From Nitrospiraceae bacterium (lineage in GTDB: Bacteria; Nitrospirota; Nitrospiria; Nitrospirales; Nitrospiraceae), in NCBI GenBank assembly GCA_035623075.1, contig DASPUC010000036.1, positions 1 to 38,442 of the forward strand: 38,442 nt of DNA, in the 5' to 3' direction. This document shows, piece after piece, positions 7,209 through 14,686 of this stretch. Under the pieces are notes generated by a model. The model did not search any database and was not told the origin of the DNA. It worked only from the letters and a program-made list of their open reading frames with translations. The position numbers were made by a program, and so were the translations under genes. Position 1 is the stretch's first letter. Each line of letters opens with the position of its first letter.

Positions 7209-8324
7209 ATGGCACGCAAAGGTGGAACCGACCGGGGGATCTGTCAGCGGAAAGACCGTGGGGGCTGGTGGGTCCGCCTCTTTGTGCATGGACGGCAACG
7301 CATGTATCGCTGCGATTCGAAATCGCAAGCCAAAGCGTTATACGGGCGACTGAAGGCCGAAATTCGCGAGGGTACCTATTTCCCAGAGAAGTTTGCTCCC
7401 AAACAGGACATTACGGTGCGGGCCTGGATCCAACGGTATCTGGATGGCTGCACCAATCGAGGGCTGGAGAATGAACGACGATACGGCCGCCGTTGGCGGC
7501 TCTATCTCGGCAGTCGTCTCCTGCAGCACGTGTCGACGGAAGAGCTGCGCCGGATTCAAGCCAAGATGCGAGATAAGCAGCAGTGGAGCAATGGCACCAT
7601 CAATCGTCATTTTGGCTTTCTTCGACGCGTCCTGATGATTGCGGTGAAGGATGGGAAGTTGACCCGTAATCCGGTCTCCGCCATCCGCTTTCTCCCTGAA
7701 GAACACCGAACACGCTTTCTCACGGATGAGGAGATTAGCCGGCTTCGACCGCATGTGCATCCTGACCTGTGGAAAGCGGTCGCCTTTGCGATCGACACCG
7801 GCTTGAGGCGGGCAGAGCAATTTGGCTTGCGATGGAATCAGGTGAACCTGGAGGCGGGCCTGTTGACCATTCCCTTATCCAAAAGCGGCCAGACCCGTCA
7901 TGTGCCACTGAGTGAGGGCGCCCTCGCGCTGCTGCGTTCCCTCGACTCGTTTCTCCGGTCTCCCTGGGTGTTCCCCAGTCCAAAAAATACTCTCAAGCCG
8001 TGGAACGGTCAGAGCTTCGTCAATCATGTGTTCACCCCCGCGCTGGTCAAAGCGGGCATTCAAGGCGTCTGCTGGCACACGTTACGGCATACCGCGGCCA
8101 GTCGACGGGTCATGGCCGGTGTCGATTTGGTGTCAGTCCAAAAGATCATGGGGCATCTCAATATCGAGACCACGCTGCGGTATGCCCACCTCTCACCGGG
8201 GCATCTCCGGGAGGCCGTGAACCGTGGAAGTCTGAGTGAAACCGCCACCACAACTGCTACCAGGGCGGTCGAGCCTCAACCCGTTCCAACGGGCGTTGAC
8301 GGTGAAGTGCTTGATATCTCGTGA
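7209..8324 (+). CDS. Tyrosine recombinase/integrase (second of tandem pair)
   Basis: A 371-residue phage-type integrase. It has an arm-type domain (about 1-60, GGWWVRLFVHGRQRMYRC), a core-binding domain (about 65-165) and a catalytic domain with Arg200 (TGLRRAE), Lys225 (LSKSGQTR), His290 and Arg293 (HTLRH), His316 (MGHLN) and Tyr325 (LRYAHLS). All active-site residues are present. An AGAAAGGA sequence precedes ATG 7209. The gene ends 9 bases before the 3' end of a tRNA-Gln gene on the other strand, the usual position of an integrase next to its attachment site. It is unlike its tandem neighbour in sequence, so the pair is not a recent duplication. Confidence 0.93.
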   Translation: MARKGGTDRGICQRKDRGGWWVRLFVHGRQRMYRCDSKSQAKALYGRLKAEIREGTYFPEKFAPKQDITVRAWIQRYLDGCTNRGLENERRYGRRWRLYLGSRLLQHVSTEELRRIQAKMRDKQQWSNGTINRHFGFLRRVLMIAVKDGKLTRNPVSAIRFLPEEHRTRFLTDEEISRLRPHVHPDLWKAVAFAIDTGLRRAEQFGLRWNQVNLEAGLLTIPLSKSGQTRHVPLSEGALALLRSLDSFLRSPWVFPSPKNTLKPWNGQSFVNHVFTPALVKAGIQGVCWHTLRHTAASRRVMAGVDLVSVQKIMGHLNIETTLRYAHLSPGHLREAVNRGSLSETATTTATRAVEPQPVPTGVDGEVLDIS

Positions 8325-8333
8325 GAAGAAAGG

Positions 8334-8366
8334 TGGCTGGGGGACTAGGAATCGAACCTAGGTAGC
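8334..8366. repeat. Likely attachment site at tRNA-Gln 3' end
   Basis: The 3' portion of this tRNA-Gln adjoins the integrase gene. The first 32 bases read on the plus strand are identical to those of the second tRNA-Gln (8462-8493). Integrases commonly recombine in such T-arm/acceptor segments. A second copy marking the other element end was not found inside the window, consistent with the element extending beyond the left edge. Inference. Confidence 0.4.
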
Positions 8367-8407
8367 CAGCTCCAAAGGCTGGCGTCCTACCGCTAGACGA
8401 TCCCCCA
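8334..8407 (-). tRNA. tRNA-Gln (anticodon TTG)
   Basis: The minus strand folds into a full cloverleaf with acceptor stem TGGGGGA/TCCCCCA and encoded CCA. The anticodon loop is CTTTGGA and the T arm contains GGTTCGATTCC. The anticodon reads CAA. Its 3' end faces the tandem integrases, so it is the likely attachment site of the left element. Confidence 0.95.
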
Positions 8408-8461
8408 GCGCGGTATGGAACCGAAACATTGGCCTAAAGAATACGACGTAGATAAGATTAG

Positions 8462-8535
8462 TGGCTGGGGGACTAGGAATCGAACCTAGGTAGTCAGATC
8501 CAGAGACTGACGTCCTACCGCTAGACGATCCCCCA
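8462..8535 (-). tRNA. tRNA-Gln (anticodon CTG)
   Basis: A second cloverleaf on the minus strand with the same acceptor stem, T arm and encoded CCA as its neighbour. The anticodon loop is CTCTGGA, reading codon CAG. The base pair closing the anticodon stem is a T-T mismatch. The two genes are 54 bases apart and probably cotranscribed. Confidence 0.95.
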
Positions 8536-8609
8536 ACCGGAGTTCACAGTAATATATGGCTCCTGATTCCGTCAAGATCGGCGCGGGTTTGCTCGCAAGA
8601 ACCGGGTGA

Positions 8610-10022
8610 TCAGGTTGATGTCCGTTCGATTCCTTTGCGGAGTCTGAACAGTGTCCGCTCTCGCCCAAGTACTTCCATGACTTCAAACAGACCAGGGCTG
8701 GCTGCGCGACCGGTGAGCGCCACACGAACCGGCTGGGCCAGCTGACCCATCTTCATGCCTTCCTCTTGGACCAATAGCTTGAAGCTCTCTTCCCACTCGT
8801 GTTTCGAGAAGTCCGAAAATGCCTCGAAACGCGCGAGTAACTTGCGCAGCGTTGATGCGATCGCCGGCGTGAGGAACTTCCCGGCTGCTTCTTCGTCAAA
8901 GGTTACCGCTTGCCCGAAATATGGCCTAACCCACTCCAGCATCTCAACGAGGGTTTTGGTCCGCTCTCTCACAAGCACTACGAGTTTGGCGAGCCACTCT
9001 GCCGACACTGAGCGGACCTCGTCTTTCAGGCCTGCAGCGTCCAAGAGAGGAACCAGTGCCAGTGCAACCTGTCCCGGTGGACTTGTTTTAATGTATTCGG
9101 CATTCAGCCAGAGCAATTTGTCAGAATTGAAGACGGCGGCGGATGACTGCACATTCTTCCAGGAGAATTTCTCTATCAATTCCTGACGCGTGAACAATTC
9201 CTGATCACCGTGAGACCAGCCAAGTCGCGCCAGATAGTTCACCATAGCCTCCGGGAGATACCCCATGTCCTTATAGGCCATGATCGACGTAGCCCCGTGT
9301 CGTTTGGAGAGCCGTGCCTTATCAGATCCGAGAATCATCGGAAGATGACCAAACTGTGGCACGGGAAATCCGAGCGCCTGGAAAATCGGTACCTGTCGCG
9401 GCGTGTTGGTCAGGTGATCATCCCCGCGCACAACGTGGGAGATATGCATGAGGGCATCATCGACGACGACAGAAAAGTTGTAAGTCGGATACCCATTGGA
9501 TCGGAGGAGAATCAGATCGTCCAAGACAGCATTGTCGAACAACACCTTGCCCTTGATGAGATCATCGATGACCGTCTGGCCCTCCTGTGGTGCCTTGAAT
9601 CGCAAGGCGGCTTCCCCGGTCGGTTTGGTGATTCCCAGATTTCTACAACGGCCGTCATAGCGCGGCGACAGCCCCTTTAACTCCGCCTCTTTCCGACGGG
9701 CCTCCAGATCTTCCGCCTTACAGATACACCAATACGCCTGACCCTTCTCAAGTAACTGCATCGCATGGCCCCGGTACAGGTCCATGCGCTCGGTTTGGCG
9801 ATAGGGGCCTTCGTCCCAATCCAGCCCGACCCATTTCATGCCCTCGACGATAGCTTCGATAGATTCGTCGGTTGACCGGCTTTGGTCGGTGTCTTCAATA
9901 CGCAAGATAAAAACGCCCTGTTGCTGTCGGGCATAGAGCCAATTGAACAAGGCGGTTCGAACGCCACCGATATGCAGGAACCCAGTTGGGCTGGGAGCAA
10001 ATCTGACTCGAACCTGGCTCAT
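8610..10022 (-). CDS. gltX: Glutamate-tRNA ligase
   Basis: A 470-residue class I aminoacyl-tRNA synthetase. It has the HIGG signature at residues 17-20 (PSPTGFLHIGG), a KMSKS-type loop KARLSKR at about 235-241, and a zinc-site-like CIC...C pattern at about 99-126. It attaches glutamate to tRNA-Glu in the cytoplasm. I placed the start at ATG 10022 because the conserved N-terminus begins there; a longer open frame to 10187 has no homologous look. Both tRNA-Gln genes follow on the same strand. In bacteria without GlnRS a non-discriminating GluRS also charges tRNA-Gln and GatCAB amidates it; the adjacency fits that, but specificity cannot be read with confidence here. Confidence 0.96.
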   Translation of the reverse strand: MSQVRVRFAPSPTGFLHIGGVRTALFNWLYARQQQGVFILRIEDTDQSRSTDESIEAIVEGMKWVGLDWDEGPYRQTERMDLYRGHAMQLLEKGQAYWCICKAEDLEARRKEAELKGLSPRYDGRCRNLGITKPTGEAALRFKAPQEGQTVIDDLIKGKVLFDNAVLDDLILLRSNGYPTYNFSVVVDDALMHISHVVRGDDHLTNTPRQVPIFQALGFPVPQFGHLPMILGSDKARLSKRHGATSIMAYKDMGYLPEAMVNYLARLGWSHGDQELFTRQELIEKFSWKNVQSSAAVFNSDKLLWLNAEYIKTSPPGQVALALVPLLDAAGLKDEVRSVSAEWLAKLVVLVRERTKTLVEMLEWVRPYFGQAVTFDEEAAGKFLTPAIASTLRKLLARFEAFSDFSKHEWEESFKLLVQEEGMKMGQLAQPVRVALTGRAASPGLFEVMEVLGRERTLFRLRKGIERTST

Positions 10023-10143
10023 GTTGGACTCGCAAAAGTCAGAGCGAAGGTCGGTATCTATAACACGCACTGAAAAGGGTTGTACAGGATCACAGCGCTT
10101 CCATCTCGCTGTGGCTTCTGCTATGAGGATTACGGAAATCATC

Positions 10144-10848
10144 ATGGCGGAACTCACGCAGCCGGCCAGGGTCCTCTCGGTGAACAACCTTACTCCTCAC
10201 GTTCGTCAATTGGTTCTCCTCCCCGCCGTTCAGAATATTGCGTTTCAGCCAGGTCAATGGGTTTCCATCAGGATCCCACTTGCTGGCAAACCACCGCTCA
10301 ACCGTGCCTACTCGATGGCAGCGCCCAGTACTCCCACAGGTGAATTGACCTTAGTGTTCGATCGTGTACCAGGCGGCTTGGGCAGCACATATCTCTATAC
10401 CCTCAAGCCCGGTAGCGAAGTACAGCTTTCAGGCCCTCATGGAAAGTTTGTGCTTCCCGGGCAACTTGACCGAGAACTAATCATGATCGCTCGCTATACT
10501 GGCCTGGTCCCAATACGTTGTATGTTAAAACGGCTCTATGCCCGGCGACAGACTGCACCGATCATGTTGATTGTTGTTGCTCCTGCAGAGGAAGAACTGC
10601 TTTTTCACCAAGAGTTACTTTCCTTGGCAGTGACCCATCCGGGATTCCGCTATCTTCCGTTGGTGGCTGCTGGAGGGGAACAGCAGGGCGTTGATCTCAC
10701 GCTTTCGATGCTCCGACCGTTGATAGAGGGAGCCCCAAAAGTGATCCCTATGCTGTGCGGAACGAAAGGGTTCGTGCGGCCGCTACGGGCGTATTTGGTA
10801 GGTATGGGATACGATCGGAAGGAGGTCAAAACGGAAACCTATGATTAA
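10144..10848 (+). CDS. Ferredoxin-NAD(P)+ reductase-like flavoprotein
   Basis: A 234-residue FNR-superfamily protein: an FAD-binding barrel (about 1-100) with the flavin motif RAYSMA and GPHGKF, then an NAD(P)-binding domain ending in KTETYD. It should transfer electrons between a pyridine nucleotide and an iron-sulfur partner. The glycine-rich nucleotide motif, usually GGTG followed by a Pro, reads ARYTGLVP here, an unusual replacement. I chose ATG 10144; an in-frame ATG at 10123 is an alternative. It is divergent from gltX. Its stop codon shares the four bases TTAA (10845-10848) with the stop of the convergent ferredoxin gene, its likely electron partner by position. Confidence 0.82.
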   Translation: MAELTQPARVLSVNNLTPHVRQLVLLPAVQNIAFQPGQWVSIRIPLAGKPPLNRAYSMAAPSTPTGELTLVFDRVPGGLGSTYLYTLKPGSEVQLSGPHGKFVLPGQLDRELIMIARYTGLVPIRCMLKRLYARRQTAPIMLIVVAPAEEELLFHQELLSLAVTHPGFRYLPLVAAGGEQQGVDLTLSMLRPLIEGAPKVIPMLCGTKGFVRPLRAYLVGMGYDRKEVKTETYD

Positions 10849-11264
10849 TGGTGCCCTTCTTTCACAAGATTTTTGTTCACCGCCGGTATTTCGACGACGA
10901 TATCCTTCGTGCCATTTGGCACGCATTGGCAGGCGAGACGTGATTGTAATGTCGTCATCGGCGCCTCATCCAGCTGATCGAACTCGTCATCTGTCCCTTC
11001 ATTGCAGCTTTCCAATCCCTGCTTCACAATGACATGACAGGTTGAGCAGGCACAGACCCCCCCACAAACATGCTCTAATTCGACTCCATTGGCCATCGCC
11101 ACATCCAGAATGCTGCCGGGAAGCCCTGTAGGACCGTAAGGAATCTTGCCAGGATCGACTTCGACTTTTGTCACTTCCCCGCTCGGAGCAATGTAGGTAA
11201 CCGTATAAGGCTTGCTAGGGAGTTGGTAGTCGGCCTTCTCAATATAGGGGTTTGTTCCGCCCAT
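10845..11264 (-). CDS. fdx: 2Fe-2S ferredoxin, ISC type
   Basis: A 139-residue adrenodoxin/ISC-type ferredoxin. The cluster ligands are visible in CGGVCACSTCH plus a later Cys in RLACQC, with the typical acidic region ESCNEGTDDEFDQLDEAP between them. In the ISC system this protein supplies electrons for cluster assembly. I chose ATG 11264, preceded by GGATGAGG; an in-frame ATG at 11273 is possible. The first 35 residues are longer than usual for the family. It is divergent from iscR (135 bases between starts) and convergent with the reductase, so it is the ISC ferredoxin placed on the opposite strand. Confidence 0.92.
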   Translation of the reverse strand: MGGTNPYIEKADYQLPSKPYTVTYIAPSGEVTKVEVDPGKIPYGPTGLPGSILDVAMANGVELEHVCGGVCACSTCHVIVKQGLESCNEGTDDEFDQLDEAPMTTLQSRLACQCVPNGTKDIVVEIPAVNKNLVKEGHH

Positions 11265-11308
11265 GAGCCTCATCCTTTCACGGTCAAATTCAGTCTCAGA
11301 TACTTGTA

Positions 11309-11338
11309 TTGACAGACGTGAAATTTACGTGCTATTCT
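11309..11338 (+). promoter_or_regulatory. Promoter of the isc operon
   Basis: TTGACA at 11309-11314 and TATTCT at 11333-11338, 18 bases apart, form a good sigma-70-type promoter about 60 bases ahead of iscR. The spacer contains the near-palindrome ACGTGAAATTTACGT (11316-11330), a candidate site for autoregulation by IscR. The operator assignment is inferred from position only. Confidence 0.6.
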
Positions 11339-11341
11339 TAA

Positions 11342-11379
11342 TCCGACCTTCTGGGTCGGAGATCATTATAGTCTCCGAC
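11342..11379 (+). promoter_or_regulatory. Two mutually exclusive hairpins in iscR leader
   Basis: TCCGACC (11342-11348) pairs perfectly with GGTCGGA (11354-11360). GTCGGAGA (11355-11362) pairs perfectly with TCTCCGAC (11372-11379). The middle segment can join only one of the two stems at a time, so the leader RNA could switch between folds. No T-run follows either, so any effect would more likely be on translation or stability than on termination. Confidence 0.5.
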
Positions 11380-11399
11380 TGTATTGATCGGCAATAGCC

Positions 11400-11873
11400 A
11401 TGTTGAAAATCTCGAAAAAAGCCGACTACGCCCTGATGGCGCTCCAGCATATCGCCTCCGTCCAATTTGGCGATGTGACCCCCGGTCGCGTGGTCAACAC
11501 AAAAGAGATCGCTGAAGAATACAACATCCCGCTCGAACTGTTAGCGAAAGTGCTCCAGACACTAGCCAAGCATGGCATGATCGAAAGTCATAACGGTCCC
11601 AAGGGCGGCTACCTACTGGCCCGAAGCGCACGGCAATTGACCATTGCCCAGATCTTGGAAAGCATTGAAGGGCCGCTCGGCATTACGGACTGTTCTCATG
11701 AAAGAGAAGGTGAACTGTGCCTCCAGCGGGAACATTGTACCATTCGTACGCCGCTGCTGAAGGTCCAAGACAGCATTTACCAACTCCTGAATAATATGAC
11801 CCTGCAAGACATGATGGGTGGCACACCGCTTATTACGATTCAGTCCCCTACGGCCCAAGGAGTCGAACGATGA
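11400..11873 (+). CDS. iscR: IscR, Rrf2-family Fe-S-sensing regulator
   Basis: A 157-residue Rrf2-type winged-helix regulator. The N-terminus ([15 protein letters not shown]) and wing (GPKGGYLL) are typical. Three cysteines at 98, 107 and 113 form the cluster-binding loop; the spacing of 8 and 5 residues is a little longer between the first pair than in E. coli IscR (5 and 5). It senses Fe-S status and controls the isc genes. It is first in the operon and its stop overlaps the iscS start by four bases (ATGA). A good promoter and a possible switching leader precede it. Confidence 0.95.
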   Translation: MLKISKKADYALMALQHIASVQFGDVTPGRVVNTKEIAEEYNIPLELLAKVLQTLAKHGMIESHNGPKGGYLLARSARQLTIAQILESIEGPLGITDCSHEREGELCLQREHCTIRTPLLKVQDSIYQLLNNMTLQDMMGGTPLITIQSPTAQGVER

Positions 11874-13087
11874 AATTGCCGATTTTTTTGGATAACCATT
11901 CCACCACGCCAATGGATCCGCGGGTATTGGAGACCATGCTCCCCTATTTTGTCGAGAAGTTTGGAAATGCTGCCAGCCGCAACCATGCCTTCGGATGGGA
12001 AGCAGAAGAAGCGGTCGAACAGGCCCGTAAGCAGATCGCTAAGCTAATCAAGGCCGATGCCAAAGAAATTGTCTTCACCAGCGGCGCTACCGAGGCGGAC
12101 AATCTTGCGATCAAAGGCGTCCTGGAAATGTACAAAGAGAAGGGCGATCACATTATTACGTCGTCTACCGAACACCGCGCCGTTCTCGACACGGCGAAGG
12201 CCCTTGAGGCCAAGGGCAAGGCGACGGTGACATACCTCCCGGTTGACAAATACGGGATGGTGAATCCTGAAGACGTGCGGGGTGCGATCACGGAGAAGAC
12301 GATTCTCATCTCCATCATGCTGGCCAATAACGAAATTGGCACGATCAACCCGATCAAAGAGATCGGCAAGATTGCCAAAGAAAAAGGCGTCCTTTTCCAC
12401 TGCGACGCGACGCAGGGTGTGGGCAAGATCCCGGTCGATGTGCAGGAAATGGGTATCGACTTGATGTCGTTCACCGCCCACAAAATTTATGGCCCCAAAG
12501 GAGTGGGTGCGCTGTATGTACGGAAGAAGAATCCGCGGGTTCGCATCGCCGCTCAGATGGATGGCGGTGGACACGAGCGTGGTATGCGATCCGGGACACT
12601 CCCGGTTCCATTGATTGTCGGATTCGGTAAAGCGTGTGAATTGTGCGGACTGGAGATGGCCGCGGAATCGGTTCGGCTGGCCGCTATGCGCGATCGGCTT
12701 CAAGCCGGTATCACGAAGGTGCTGGAAGAGACCTATTTAAATGGCCATCCGACGCATCGGTTGCCGGGCAATCTGAATATCTCGTTTGCTTATGTTGAAG
12801 GCGAATCCTTATTGATGGGAATGAAAGACATCGCCCTCTCCTCCGGCTCTGCCTGCACTTCAGCGACGCTAGAACCCTCCTATGTGCTGCGGGCTCTCGG
12901 CGTCGGTACGGAGTTGGCTCACTCATCGATCCGTTTCGGATTGGGCAGATTCAATACGGACGAGGAGACTGACTACGCGATTAAGAAGGTTATTGAAGTG
13001 GTGACCAAGCTGCGGGAAATGTCTCCCCTGTATGAAATGGCAAAAGAAGGCGTTGATTTGAAATCGGTTCAGTGGGCCGCTCATTGA
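11870..13087 (+). CDS. iscS: Cysteine desulfurase IscS
   Basis: A 405-residue PLP-dependent class V aminotransferase-fold enzyme that takes sulfur from cysteine and passes it to IscU. The PLP lysine is Lys205 ([12 protein letters not shown]) and the persulfide-forming cysteine is Cys329 ([17 protein letters not shown]), the long-loop IscS form. His-Gln and Asp cofactor contacts ([10 protein letters not shown]) are present. Length is normal for IscS. It is coupled to iscR by an ATGA overlap and followed 28 bases later by iscU. Confidence 0.97.
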   Translation: MKLPIFLDNHSTTPMDPRVLETMLPYFVEKFGNAASRNHAFGWEAEEAVEQARKQIAKLIKADAKEIVFTSGATEADNLAIKGVLEMYKEKGDHIITSSTEHRAVLDTAKALEAKGKATVTYLPVDKYGMVNPEDVRGAITEKTILISIMLANNEIGTINPIKEIGKIAKEKGVLFHCDATQGVGKIPVDVQEMGIDLMSFTAHKIYGPKGVGALYVRKKNPRVRIAAQMDGGGHERGMRSGTLPVPLIVGFGKACELCGLEMAAESVRLAAMRDRLQAGITKVLEETYLNGHPTHRLPGNLNISFAYVEGESLLMGMKDIALSSGSACTSATLEPSYVLRALGVGTELAHSSIRFGLGRFNTDEETDYAIKKVIEVVTKLREMSPLYEMAKEGVDLKSVQWAAH

Positions 13088-13115
13088 GCCACGAGACGAT
13101 GAAGGAGGAGTAACC

Positions 13116-13514
13116 ATGGCCTACAGTGACAAAGTTGTTGATCACTTCAACAACCCTCGCAACATGGGGAGCTTTAAGAAGGATGAGGAAGACGTTGGTA
13201 CCGGGATGGTCGGGGCACCGGAGTGCGGCGACGTGATGAAACTGCAGATCAAGGTGCAGAATGACACTATCGTCGACGCCAAGTTCAAGACCTTCGGATG
13301 CGGGTCTGCAATTGCCAGTTCCAGCCTCGCGACGGAATGGCTTAAGGGCAAGACCCTTGAGGAAGCTCAGAAAATCAAGAATACCGACATCGTGCAGGAG
13401 CTCAATCTTCCACCGGTGAAGATTCACTGTTCAGTCTTGGCTGAAGACGCCATCAAGGCGGCGCTGGCCGATTATCAGAAAAAGGCTGACGGAAAGACGG
13501 CCGAGGCGAAGTAA
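13116..13514 (+). CDS. iscU: Fe-S scaffold protein IscU
   Basis: A 132-residue scaffold on which 2Fe-2S clusters are built. The ligands Cys37 (APECGD with Asp39), Cys62 (FGCGSA) and Cys105 (IHCS) are all present. The HscA-binding motif LPPVK lies at about 98-102 just before the last cysteine. A strong GGAGG sequence precedes ATG 13116. The Lys-rich tail (KKADGKTAEAK) is typical of the family. It sits between iscS and iscA in the usual order. Confidence 0.97.
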   Translation: MAYSDKVVDHFNNPRNMGSFKKDEEDVGTGMVGAPECGDVMKLQIKVQNDTIVDAKFKTFGCGSAIASSSLATEWLKGKTLEEAQKIKNTDIVQELNLPPVKIHCSVLAEDAIKAALADYQKKADGKTAEAK

Positions 13515-13532
13515 CGACACGAAGGAGCACCC

Positions 13533-13889
13533 ATGGACGCCATGAACACAGAAACGCACACTCCGGTCGTCACGCTCAGCGAGGCTGCGCTGAAAGAAGT
13601 AAAGCGTCTCATGAACGTACAGAGCGTAAGCGAGGGAGGTCTTCGCCTCGGAGTCAAGGGCGGCGGCTGCTCAGGCTTGAGCTATACGATCAACTTCGAC
13701 GAGAAAATCGGTCAGTACGATCAGGTTTACGACTTCGACGGCGTCAAGGTGATTGTCGACGCCAAAAGCGCGATTTATCTCCAAGGAACTCAACTGGACT
13801 TTCAAAAGGACTTGATGGGCGGAAGCTTCAAATTTGTGAACCCGAATGCCAATAAGACCTGTGGCTGTGGAGAGTCGTTTTCGGCCTGA
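13533..13889 (+). CDS. iscA: A-type Fe-S carrier IscA
   Basis: A 118-residue A-type carrier with the three conserved cysteines Cys46 (GGGCSGLSY), Cys110 and Cys112 (KTCGCGESF). It delivers iron-sulfur clusters or iron to target proteins. An AAGGAG sequence lies just before ATG 13533, 18 bases after iscU. The first 12 residues are extra compared with E. coli IscA, and the internal ATG at codon 4 could also be used. From sequence alone it could equally be named ErpA; position in the isc operon favours IscA. Confidence 0.94.
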   Translation: MDAMNTETHTPVVTLSEAALKEVKRLMNVQSVSEGGLRLGVKGGGCSGLSYTINFDEKIGQYDQVYDFDGVKVIVDAKSAIYLQGTQLDFQKDLMGGSFKFVNPNANKTCGCGESFSA

Positions 13890-13918
13890 GCTCAACGCTA
13901 CATACTCGAACTACCACG

Positions 13919-13945
13919 ACGGGCATGGTGAAGAACCATGCCCGT
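13919..13945 (+). terminator. Strong hairpin between iscA and hscB
   Basis: ACGGGCATGGT (13919-13929) and ACCATGCCCGT (13935-13945) form a perfect 11-base-pair stem with a 5-base loop. No T-run follows, so full termination is unlikely. It may attenuate transcription or mark an mRNA processing point that lowers hscBA relative to iscSUA. Confidence 0.5.
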
Positions 13946-13963
13946 TCCGTCAGAGCAATCTAA

Positions 13964-14686
13964 ATGGACCATCACACACATAACACAACCGGCCGTCGTG
14001 AACTCCAGATGGCGCGCAGCATGTGCTGGCACTGTCAATCAGAAATCGCCGGGGAATATTTTTGTGAACGCTGCGTCAAGGTTCAACCGGTATCCAAAGA
14101 ACTGGATTATTTCACCTGCCTGGGATTTCCTCGCCGTCTCACCATCGATCAGAATGCGCTCGAGGCCAAGTTCTACGAACTCAGCCGGGCATTTCATCCT
14201 GATTTCTACCAGAACAAGAGTGTTGCGGAACAGGCCATCAGCCTGGATAACTCCGCACTGCTTAATACTGCCTATCGGACGCTCCGCGATCCGATTCAGC
14301 GGGCTGAATATCTGCTAGACCTCGAAGCAGGTGCCGCCAAGGAAATCCGGACATCGCCTCCCGCGGATTTATTCGAAGAAATTATCGAGTTACAGGAAAT
14401 CTTGGACGAGTACCGTGCCACAGATCGTACCTCGGAAACCGAGCCCAAGCTCCGTGCGAAGCTTCAATCCGAACGCGTAGCGCTTGAGCACCGACAACAG
14501 AGCATGGAAACCCAACTCCAGCAACTGTTTTCGCAGTGGGATGCGCTGCAAGATCGCGGTGAGGCTACTGTTCAGGCCCGGGTTGAGCGTGATCGAATCT
14601 TAAAACAAATGCGGGAAATTTTATCCAACCGGACCTATGTCAGAAACATCGTCAACGACTTGGTCACAACGATTGCACACACATGA
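13964..14686 (+). CDS. hscB: Co-chaperone HscB with N-terminal zinc-ribbon
   Basis: A 240-residue J-domain co-chaperone that brings IscU to HscA. A CxxC-CxxC pair (Cys21, 24, 34, 37; CWHC and CERC) precedes the J domain, whose HPD motif is at 78-80 (SRAFHPDFY). The C-terminal three-helix IscU-binding domain covers about 125-235. E. coli HscB (171 residues) has no zinc-ribbon; mitochondrial HSCB does, so this is the longer type. The start could be ATG 13964 or the internal ATG 14009; neither has a strong ribosome binding site. The stop overlaps hscA by four bases (ATGA). Confidence 0.92.
   Translation: MDHHTHNTTGRRELQMARSMCWHCQSEIAGEYFCERCVKVQPVSKELDYFTCLGFPRRLTIDQNALEAKFYELSRAFHPDFYQNKSVAEQAISLDNSALLNTAYRTLRDPIQRAEYLLDLEAGAAKEIRTSPPADLFEEIIELQEILDEYRATDRTSETEPKLRAKLQSERVALEHRQQSMETQLQQLFSQWDALQDRGEATVQARVERDRILKQMREILSNRTYVRNIVNDLVTTIAHT

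Noticed and set aside
8334-8535. Duplicated tRNA-Gln considered as attL and attR of a small element
   Set aside because: Both are complete tRNAs with different anticodons and only 54 bases between them, so they are a normal gene pair.
12044-12703. Minus-strand open frame opposite iscS
   Set aside because: A shadow of a strongly conserved gene; His/Arg-rich composition is not protein-like.
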